Source: Elusimicrobiota bacterium
GTDB taxonomy: Bacteria > CG03 > SLGR01 > PWQF01
DNA length: 5,373 nucleotides
Direction of reading: 5' to 3'
Assembly: GCA_003557485.1 (NCBI GenBank)
Contig: PWOI01000132.1
Location: forward strand, 1-5,373
Shown: one piece after another, positions 1-5,373 of the stretch
Layout: each line of letters starts with the position of its first letter
How positions within the stretch are numbered: position 1 is the first letter of the stretch
Position numbers and translations under genes: made by a program
Notes under the pieces: generated by a model
The model's input: only the letters and a program-made list of their open reading frames with translations
Told to the model about the DNA's origin: nothing
Database searches by the model: none

Positions 1-1
1 G

Positions 2-94
2 CCGCCTGGATTATCAAGTTTATTAGCGTTAAGAGTTTTAAAGTTAAACGGAGAATGGAATAATTATTGGAAATTACGGGGTGTTCCTTTATGA
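2..94 (+). CDS. C-terminal end of an upstream gene, cut by the window edge; possibly a transposase tail
   Basis: Frame 2 is open from the window edge to a TGA at 92-94, giving about 30 residues that include LKLNGEWNNYW. The Gly-x-Trp-x-x-x-Trp pattern resembles the C-terminal ends of some transposases as I remember them, but this is a weak impression and no family can be named. Frame 1 is also open at the edge and ends at a TAA at 61-63, giving a basic tail ending in KVKRRME, so the true frame is not settled. Either stop lies beside or inside the hairpin at 78-103, which fits a gene ending here. Frame 2 stays open after the TGA as far as a TAA at 206-208, so a nonsense-disrupted longer gene is also possible. 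Confidence is low because so little of the protein is visible. Confidence 0.3.
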   Translation, partial: PPGLSSLLALRVLKLNGEWNNYWKLRGVPL

Positions 95-115
95 AAGTGC
101 CCCAAAGTTTTTCTT
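78..115 (+). terminator. Possible Rho-independent terminator
   Basis: GGGG at 78-81 can pair with CCCC at 100-103. The stem extends inward through three G-T wobble pairs (82/99, 83/98, 84/97) and a T-A pair (85/96). An alternative inner stem is CTTT 87-90 with AAAG 94-97. The hairpin is followed after AAAG by a T-rich tract at 108-115 (TTTTTCTT). This would end the gene running in from the left edge and separate it from the gene at 246. The wobble pairs and the four-base gap before the T-run make it less than ideal. Confidence 0.45.
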
Positions 116-137
116 GCTTCGTGTCATCGAGCTGACA

Positions 138-166
138 TTGCATTGACTCAAGATATTATCTATAAT
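138..166 (+). promoter_or_regulatory. Candidate sigma-70-type promoter for the 246-1268 gene
   Basis: A perfect -10 hexamer TATAAT lies at 161-166. At 17 bases upstream is TTGCAT (138-143), which matches only three of six -35 consensus positions. A better -35-like TTGACT at 143-148 is only 12 bases from TATAAT; it could instead pair with the weaker TTTAAA at 167-172. Transcription would begin near 173, leaving a leader of about 70 bases before the ATG at 246. In AT-rich DNA such hexamers arise by chance, so the support is modest. The site lies downstream of the putative terminator, where a promoter would be expected. Confidence 0.35.
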
Positions 167-245
167 TTTAAAAAATCAGGCAAAAGCAGTTACGTATTGA
201 AACCTTAATTATTGAACAGTCTCAATTAATAAAATCGAAAATTAA

Positions 246-1268
246 ATGATTAAACTATATGCTTTAATATTTGTATTTTTCGCAGCAGCATATGGGGAGA
301 GTTTATCTAAAGACCCCCCGCCGGATTTCCCTAATGTATTCATTCTGACCATATCAAGCGTAAGGAATTACGAAACTATTGAAGACCCCGAACATCGGTA
401 CATGCCCGGATTTTTTACTGAAATGAAAAAAGAAGGGTTTTTGTATACAAATCTTATAGAGAAAAATTTTGAATTCCATATGCCTCCTGTGCAGGCTATA
501 AATATTGGAATAAACTTTCCCTATGCCCAACTTCCAAACAAAAAACCTTCTATATTTCAGTACCTTTTAAAACAGGGTTCTCTCTCAAAAGAGAGTGCAT
601 GGTCTATATCGCACTGGTCAGATTCCGATATCATATTTGAAACAGATGAATTTGGTCCTGATACTTTTCCAAGTCGTGTTTCCTTTAATTTAAATTATTC
701 CGGTCCCGAAGGACTATTAAATGACCGTGAACTTTATTACAGGGATGTTGCGGAGGCTGAAAGGATGAAAAAGTATCCATATCTATATTACTGGCCTCAC
801 TGGGATGCCCGTTCACGAGCTATTCATGATATTACCAAAAGAATTATTTCTGAATTAAACCCTAAGTTAGTGCATTATGTTTTGGGTATTCCTGAAACTG
901 CTCATTTTGACTCATATCCCCGGTACGTTCATTGTATCTTGGAACTTGACAGCCAGATTATGGACATTTGGAATTTAATACAGGAAGAGTCTTTTTACAA
1001 GGATAACACCTTTTTATTTGTTGTTGTTGACCACCAGAGAAACAGGTATCATATGCATCATGATGAGAAGTGGTTTAAACCCGGCCGCAATACATGGATG
1101 TATGTTTTTGGTCCCGGGGTAAAGAAAAACAAATCTTCGGATGAGCCCGTGCAGCACATTGACATATTTAAAACTGTATCAAAACTATACGGTCTTAACA
1201 CGCATCATACCAATGGCGTTTTTCTTGAAGGTTGTTTTGAACTGGAATTCATTGATAAACTCAGATAA
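246..1268 (+). CDS. Exported alkaline phosphatase/sulfatase-superfamily protein, probably catalytically degenerate (340 aa)
   Basis: Residues 1-18 look like a signal peptide: Lys3, a hydrophobic stretch, then a small-residue region around AAAYG. The mature protein would act in the periplasm or outside the cell. Residues 30-40 (NVFILTISSVR) match the first strand of the alkaline phosphatase fold, usually read as PNVxxIxxDxxR in sulfatases. Residues 50-70 (YMPGFF..MKKEGFLYTNL) match the following TPNLDxLAxEGxxFTN-type segment. Residues 216-263 carry PETAHFD, then a helix with LELDSQIMDI, then VVVDHQR, equivalent to the family's DHG motif. GPGVKKN at 289-295 and VQHIDIFKTVSKLYGL at 302-317 are typical of the C-terminal part. 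His220, Asp222, Asp262, His263 and nearby His269/271/272 could bind metal. Ser37 stands where the first metal-binding Asp is expected, and the nucleophile region (HMPPVQAINIG, 78-88) shows no Cys, Ser or Thr. It may therefore be a pseudoenzyme or binding protein. The ATG directly follows an in-frame TAA (243-245) and no clear SD is seen. The fold assignment is fairly secure; substrate and role are unknown. Confidence 0.8.
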   Translation: MIKLYALIFVFFAAAYGESLSKDPPPDFPNVFILTISSVRNYETIEDPEHRYMPGFFTEMKKEGFLYTNLIEKNFEFHMPPVQAINIGINFPYAQLPNKKPSIFQYLLKQGSLSKESAWSISHWSDSDIIFETDEFGPDTFPSRVSFNLNYSGPEGLLNDRELYYRDVAEAERMKKYPYLYYWPHWDARSRAIHDITKRIISELNPKLVHYVLGIPETAHFDSYPRYVHCILELDSQIMDIWNLIQEESFYKDNTFLFVVVDHQRNRYHMHHDEKWFKPGRNTWMYVFGPGVKKNKSSDEPVQHIDIFKTVSKLYGLNTHHTNGVFLEGCFELEFIDKLR

Positions 1269-1393
1269 AACAGCCATACAAGGTGAGTCATCGGGCTCAG
1301 AAAAGGACTCTTTGGTCGTACTTGAGTTTTTCTGCAGCTCCGGGCGTTGCTCAGGCAGACCTGAAAAACGGTATTTCCGCAGGAGTTATTAAG
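1269..1393 (+). other. GC-rich spacer between the two genes, possible structured leader or N-terminal extension
   Basis: Positions 1281-1380 contain 52 G or C in 100 by hand count, well above the flanking genes. Short perfect inverted repeats are present: GAGTC 1285-1289 with GACTC 1306-1310, and TCAGG 1351-1355 with CCTGA 1360-1364 around a CAGA tetraloop. No terminator-like T-run follows either. The frame of the downstream gene is open through the stretch from 1259, with a GTG at 1283, so it could instead encode 37 extra residues. I favour a non-coding leader because the best SD site lies at its 3' end, but translation cannot be excluded. Confidence 0.4.
1381..1385 (+). promoter_or_regulatory. 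Shine-Dalgarno site that decides the start of the beta-propeller gene
   Basis: AGGAG at 1381-1385 lies 8 bases before an in-frame TTG at 1394-1396, which is optimal spacing. The in-frame GTG at 1283 has no comparable purine-rich site upstream. Starting at the TTG also leaves a short, basic leader of about 19 residues before the hydrophobic segment, as expected for a pilin-like or membrane-anchored N-terminus. Confidence 0.6.
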
Positions 1394-4300
1394 TTGAGCG
1401 AGAATAGTTTTAAAAAATATATTTCCTTTTTACGGCACTCAAGGTTCAGTTTCGGGCTGACCGAAGTAATGGTTGTCGCTGCGGTACTTTGTATGCTGCC
1501 CAGCCTGATTTTCAGGACGGAAGTTTCCGCATACTATGAAGACCGGGGAAAAATAGAAAACGCGTGTTTTTCTCAAAAAGAGACTCTTAACATTCTGGAG
1601 AGGTTTTTAGGAGAAGAAAATCTTCTTACCTCTCTTAAAATCAGAGAGAAATTATTGTCTCTTTCAATAAGCGAATTAGAGGCCTTAAGAGAAAAAACCT
1701 CGGGTGAGCCCGGTTATGTTCTTCTGAATGATTTCATAAAGCTTTCTCTTCAAGATAAACCCCTTGAAAGTAAAATTTCTGATATTATTGTAAATGTTAC
1801 TCCTTTTAAAAAGCCGGCTCCTTTTCTGGAGGGCCATAAGGGGAACTATTACTTATCTGATCTAGCACCTTATGCGGAAAGAGTATATTTTTCAAATCCT
1901 GAGTTTGAGTACAGCTCAAGCGACCTGATTAAAAAAGATTGTTCTCACTGGGTGAACCCGGAATATGCCGGAAATAAATCATTCCAGTTGAAGGAGGAGC
2001 TTCAGGGGAATCCCTCTGAGAAACGTGCCGGGAATATGGAACCGGAGTTGCTTTGGATTTATAAAAATGAATGTTCAAGGATTACAAATTCAATAGCTAC
2101 CGGCCCCAGAAAACCAATGCCGTTAAATTATGAAGGTAGAAGTATCTATCCGGAAGTTAAAGACGGGGTGTTATTTTTTCGGAACAAGCACAGGATTTTC
2201 AGTCTTGACTCATATTCAGGTAGAGAAATCTGGAGCTTTCCCAGGGAACAAACTCAGAGTAGTGAATACTACTACACATACAGCCATCCTCACCCGCCTG
2301 TGTCGGGAAGAGAACTTCTTGTAACAGGGGAGCGTATATACTCAGAGCTCAGCGGAAAATTCACTGCGTTAGAGATTAAAAGTTCCGGCTTTCCGGAACT
2401 TCTTTGGGAAAAAGATCTGGGAGAGTTTGCGCTGTGCGCAAAACCCGTAAAATCGGATAATGTAATTGTTGCTGTATTAATAAATCCCCGCGGGAATATG
2501 TGGGTTAACGGATATCACGTTGATAACGGGCAGCTTCTCTGGAATAAATATATTGGACTTTCGTCTTACTCAGTGTCAGCTTCTTCAATATATAAAAAAT
2601 ACGGGGATGCGCTGATTATAGGCACCAACCACGGAGTAGTATTTTCGCTTTTGCCGGATTCCGGGGAGTTGCTCTGGATTAGAAGATATGAGTCAAAAGA
2701 GTTTGATTTAAACGAATACTGGCTCTCTGAAGGTTTTAATAAAATGCTGCAAAACAGGAATATTATTGAATATGAGACCGGATTCATGGAATTGGGCAGG
2801 GATGATTGCCTGTATTACAAGCCCAGGGAGTCCGGGCATCTTTATATTATATGCCCGGAAACAGGGAGGCTTAGGGAGCAGATACTTTTCGGCGGCAAAT
2901 ACAAGGTTCTCCGGGCAAAAAACTCAAAAGTTTACGTTTTACTTAAAGAAGCGGAGGAGGATAAAAATATTCTTAAGGGAGTTAAGCTGGATACGGGTGA
3001 GGTCATTTTTAAGGAGCACCTGATTCCCGGAGAGCTTAAGGGGGTTTTATATAAACCTGGAAATGAGACGGTCTTTAAGATAGGGCCTAAGCTTTATTTT
3101 TTCCGAAGTGGAGAGGATCAGAAAACAATATTATCGGCAGTTCTGGATTCGGAAAGCTGGCTTTCGTACGTCTCCGGACAAAATGTTCTTCTCAGCACCA
3201 AAGAGGAGATTAAATTTGTTAACCTGAAACCCGGTTCAGCCCCGTATGAGAACACGGGGATAAAAAGAAAACTTGGTTTAAGAGACCATACCCTTGCAAC
3301 TATTGAAGAAACTGTCTCACAAAAACCTTCAAATAAATCTATTGAACATCTGCATAGTATGGTTTTAAGTGATTCTGAACTTTTCAGGGCCCGCGATTTT
3401 TATGAAATACTGGAAAGTAATATTGAGAATTCATCAAACAGGAAATGGCGTCCTTTTATCAAAAAACTAAACCACCTTTACGGTAAGGAGATAATAAAAC
3501 ATAAAAATGTTTATATGAGATTTTCCGGGTACCTGGAGGGAGCTGGTCTTATTGAAAGAAAAACTTATTCAGTAAAAAAGCCGGAGAAAATTCAGGAGGA
3601 GACTGGTGGGTTTAAGGCTACATGCCAGAGTCTGCACATTCTTAGGCACAAAAATATACTTAATGAAGAACCGGATGATTTTTTCTTTGTATCGCAAAAC
3701 GGACAACTTCTTTGTGTACAGGAAAACGGGGTAATAAACTGGGCTTCAGAGATACATTTTCAGCCTAATAATATACTTTCAGTTCTTGGAACCTCATTTG
3801 GAAATTTGCGTGGGAAAAACTTTTTGGGCAGTACTCCTGAGATATATGTGTTCAGGGATACGGTAATAATCAATGACAGGATTAATCTCATAGGGTTAAA
3901 TGCGGAGGACGGGAGTTATTCCTGGAGTATTACTCAAGGCAGGGAGAACTTAAATAAATACAGGACCTATACTCCTGATAACCCCGATGAATTATTCAGA
4001 AAATATGATGTAGACCGAAACTTTCTTTCTGAGATAAATATATTATCTGATTTTATAGGCGGGGATTTAATTTTCACCCGGAATAATATGATTTATAAAT
4101 TAGACCCTGAGACAGGATACGTTCTTAATAAGAAGCAACTCAGAGATATAGATGAGATTAGCTCACTTAAAGCAAATGACGGTTTCATCCATATATATTC
4201 CCTGAAAACCGGCATATTTTATAAGATTGACAGTAAGTTCAATATTTCAGAAGAAATTACTGTGAATCAGGAAGAAACTTCAGGAAAGAATGCCGATCCT

Positions 4301-5038
4301 AATATCTTTTTTAGTGAAAACTTTTATGTTTTCCAATTTCCTCATCGGTCAATTATCATATGCAGGGAGACTGGCGAGTCAAGATATGAGGTTACTGGAA
4401 ATGGCGGTTATGATACAGCAAAGGCTCTTATAAATGAAGAATGGATAGCATTTGTAAATGATGAAAATTTAAAAAAAATACGGTTTGAAACTCTTAATGA
4501 ATATCCTGAAAAAAAGCCGGAATCCGATTTGGCGGTTTATTTACCCGAAGGCAGTATTAAATGCCGGGAATATTACTATGATAATGATTTTATAATAATA
4601 CCGAGGGTTGATAGAGGAGAGATTGTCTTTGAAAAACATATTCTAAATCCAGAATATACTGTTAAGTCATTGGGAGTAACGGAGTTATACCCGGAACTTA
4701 CCGATGAATATGAGATAAATGTGCCGTATATGTTTTACGTGGGCGGTGTAAAGGATACTTTATATTACTGGATAATATCCGTCAGCTATGATTTGCCGTA
4801 TAATAAAATAAGAGAATATACCAATATCCGAAATATTATTGGAAAAACAAATCTGATCGGGATATGTCTTAAAACAGGGGCAGTCAATTTTCAACATGAA
4901 TTTCCGAAATCTCCAGTAGGGGCTTTGACTAATTATGGGGTAGATCTGCAGTATGGTTTACAGCAGTTTGCCGAGACCAGTAACTTTATTTTGTACTGTT
5001 TTTCAGGAAGGCTGCTATTTAGCAGCAGGAAGCCGTAA
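1394..5038 (+). CDS. Membrane-anchored double PQQ-like beta-propeller protein with a pilin-like N-terminus (1214 aa)
   Basis: Numbering is from the TTG at 1394; an in-frame GTG at 1283 would add 37 residues. A basic leader (1-19) precedes FGLTEVMVVAAVLCML at 20-35, which resembles the N-terminus of type IV pilins and pseudopilins, with Phe at +1 and Glu at +5 if cleavage follows Ser19. The hydrophobic segment ends near 41. Residues about 50-120 look helical and rich in Leu, Glu and Lys. PQQ-type propeller blade ends follow: SGREIW (275-280), VDNGQLLW (376-383), PDSGELLW (421-428), CPETGRL (487-493) and LDTGEVIF (532-539). Residues about 628-733 look like a helical linker. A second, more divergent set follows: ENGVINW (777-783), AEDGSYSW (837-844), DPETGYVL (904-911), CRETGES (990-996) and LKTGAV (1159-1164). 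Such propellers occur in BamB-like scaffolds and in quinoprotein dehydrogenases. I see no CxxCH haem motif and no adjacent-cysteine pair, so enzymatic use of PQQ is unsupported. It is far longer than BamB (about 390 residues). It probably functions as an envelope-tethered scaffold or binding protein, and the preceding phosphatase-fold gene is a likely operon partner. The propeller call is good; the function is unknown. Confidence 0.8.
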   Translation: MSENSFKKYISFLRHSRFSFGLTEVMVVAAVLCMLPSLIFRTEVSAYYEDRGKIENACFSQKETLNILERFLGEENLLTSLKIREKLLSLSISELEALREKTSGEPGYVLLNDFIKLSLQDKPLESKISDIIVNVTPFKKPAPFLEGHKGNYYLSDLAPYAERVYFSNPEFEYSSSDLIKKDCSHWVNPEYAGNKSFQLKEELQGNPSEKRAGNMEPELLWIYKNECSRITNSIATGPRKPMPLNYEGRSIYPEVKDGVLFFRNKHRIFSLDSYSGREIWSFPREQTQSSEYYYTYSHPHPPVSGRELLVTGERIYSELSGKFTALEIKSSGFPELLWEKDLGEFALCAKPVKSDNVIVAVLINPRGNMWVNGYHVDNGQLLWNKYIGLSSYSVSASSIYKKYGDALIIGTNHGVVFSLLPDSGELLWIRRYESKEFDLNEYWLSEGFNKMLQNRNIIEYETGFMELGRDDCLYYKPRESGHLYIICPETGRLREQILFGGKYKVLRAKNSKVYVLLKEAEEDKNILKGVKLDTGEVIFKEHLIPGELKGVLYKPGNETVFKIGPKLYFFRSGEDQKTILSAVLDSESWLSYVSGQNVLLSTKEEIKFVNLKPGSAPYENTGIKRKLGLRDHTLATIEETVSQKPSNKSIEHLHSMVLSDSELFRARDFYEILESNIENSSNRKWRPFIKKLNHLYGKEIIKHKNVYMRFSGYLEGAGLIERKTYSVKKPEKIQEETGGFKATCQSLHILRHKNILNEEPDDFFFVSQNGQLLCVQENGVINWASEIHFQPNNILSVLGTSFGNLRGKNFLGSTPEIYVFRDTVIINDRINLIGLNAEDGSYSWSITQGRENLNKYRTYTPDNPDELFRKYDVDRNFLSEINILSDFIGGDLIFTRNNMIYKLDPETGYVLNKKQLRDIDEISSLKANDGFIHIYSLKTGIFYKIDSKFNISEEITVNQEETSGKNADPNIFFSENFYVFQFPHRSIIICRETGESRYEVTGNGGYDTAKALINEEWIAFVNDENLKKIRFETLNEYPEKKPESDLAVYLPEGSIKCREYYYDNDFIIIPRVDRGEIVFEKHILNPEYTVKSLGVTELYPELTDEYEINVPYMFYVGGVKDTLYYWIISVSYDLPYNKIREYTNIRNIIGKTNLIGICLKTGAVNFQHEFPKSPVGALTNYGVDLQYGLQQFAETSNFILYCFSGRLLFSSRKP

Positions 5039-5263
5039 GGAGCAAAGTTCTGGAGGTATTTGAAATAGAATACCCTCTTCAGTGCTGCACTTTTGTCCAA
5101 TTCTTCAGACTTATACTATACATAATACTTTTTAAGCTGATTTTGTTTTTTAAGAGGCCTTTTACTGTTATTAGACCGAATTTTATGTAGTCACATAATA
5201 TAGCCAAACGCCTCATTGTATTTGGGAATTGCGGTTTTGATAATAGAGCGCAATAAAGCCTTA
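5039..5263. other. AT-rich intergenic stretch with no supported gene
   Basis: No convincing coding frame, tRNA or repeat array is seen. Apart from the weak hairpin near 5053-5077, there is AATAA 5252-5256 with TTATT 5261-5265, a five-base stem with an AGCC loop, without a T-run in either direction. A minus-strand open frame here was judged to be chance. Confidence 0.5.
5053..5077 (+). terminator. Weak hairpin just after the beta-propeller gene, possible terminator
   Basis: GAGGTATT at 5053-5060 pairs with AATACC-TC at 5069-5077 with one bulged C (5075) and an eight-base loop. It begins 14 bases after the TAA of the preceding gene, a sensible place for transcription to end or for mRNA 3' protection. 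No T-tract follows directly; the next TTTT is at 5091-5094. A classical intrinsic terminator is therefore not well supported. Confidence 0.25.
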
Positions 5264-5373
5264 TTAAGTATTATTATGCTTCCAGTTATCAATTAACTTG
5301 GAATATAATATTTTCTGCTCAAGGTCAGCGATCAGGTGAATATTGCCAGAGGCAAGGGCGGTTATGCTGTTCC
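5264..5373 (-). CDS. Possible C-terminus of a minus-strand gene entering from the right edge
   Basis: Reading leftward from the edge, one minus-strand frame is open for 35 codons and ends at TAA (5266-5264), with a second in-frame TAA directly after. Residues such as NIHLIADLEQKI and KLIDNWK have the mixed hydrophobic and charged pattern of a real helical C-terminus. I do not recognise the family. A plus-strand frame is also open across the last 90 or so bases, and an open run of this length arises readily by chance in AT-rich DNA. If real, it converges with the beta-propeller gene. Confidence 0.3.
   Translation of the reverse strand, partial: NSITALASGNIHLIADLEQKILYSKLIDNWKHNNT

Noticed and set aside
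1141-1392. Plus-strand 83-codon open frame spanning the gene junction
   Set aside because: Most of it overlaps the end of the phosphatase-fold gene in another frame, it has no SD or recognisable motif, and its composition is not protein-like.
2130-2324. Plus-strand 64-codon open frame
   Set aside because: It lies wholly inside the beta-propeller gene, whose own frame shows clear blade motifs across this stretch.
2566-2787. Minus-strand 73-codon open frame
   Set aside because: Antisense to well-supported propeller coding sequence, Ser-rich, with no ribosome binding site or family resemblance.
2766-3023. Plus-strand 85-codon open frame
   Set aside because: An out-of-frame shadow of the propeller gene with no independent support.
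1394-5038. PQQ-dependent dehydrogenase activity for the propeller protein
   Set aside because: No adjacent-cysteine pair, haem-binding CxxCH or recognisable dehydrogenase active-site block was seen; the repeats alone indicate fold, not enzyme activity.
5079-5216. Minus-strand 45-codon open frame starting at ATG 5216 and ending at TGA 5081-5079
   Set aside because: Rich in Lys, Ile and Leu as expected from random AT-rich DNA, with no SD upstream and no recognisable motif; the frame also stays open upstream of the ATG to tandem stops, giving no sign of a true start.
1-5373. CRISPR array, tRNA or rRNA genes, insertion-sequence terminal repeats
   Set aside because: No regularly spaced direct repeats, cloverleaf-like segment, conserved rRNA stretch or matched terminal inverted repeats were found on reading the window.

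Overview
This is a bacterial window, moderately AT-rich (roughly 40% GC by eye), with two large co-directional plus-strand genes filling about 246-5038 and short non-coding or truncated ends. A signal-peptide-like N-terminus, a Shine-Dalgarno (SD) site and a possible intrinsic terminator indicate a bacterium. A degenerate sulfatase/alkaline-phosphatase-fold protein next to a very large PQQ-like beta-propeller protein with a pilin-like anchor resembles gene content of Planctomycetes, Lentisphaerae and related or candidate phyla. That placement is inference only; nothing here fixes the taxon.

Layout. Positions 1-115 hold the last codons of an upstream plus-strand gene (frame uncertain) and a hairpin followed by a T-run. 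Positions 116-245 carry a possible promoter with a perfect TATAAT. Positions 246-1268 encode a 340-residue, probably exported protein of the alkaline phosphatase superfamily in which one metal ligand and the nucleophile appear to be replaced. Positions 1269-1393 form an unusually GC-rich spacer ending in a clear SD. Positions 1394-5038 (or 1283-5038 if a GTG start is used) encode a 1214-residue protein: a type-IV-pilin-like hydrophobic N-terminus, a helical stretch, one recognisable PQQ-type beta-propeller, a helical linker and a second, more divergent propeller-like region. After 5038 the DNA is AT-rich with a weak hairpin. The last 110 bases may hold the C-terminus of a minus-strand gene.

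How they may work together. The two genes are close, on the same strand, and no convincing terminator lies between them, so they are probably co-transcribed. Both products appear directed to the membrane or beyond. A reasonable guess is a cell-envelope pair: a secreted phosphatase-fold protein, perhaps a binding module rather than an enzyme, with a membrane-tethered double-propeller scaffold. Neither gene matches a named gene I recognise, so no symbols are given.
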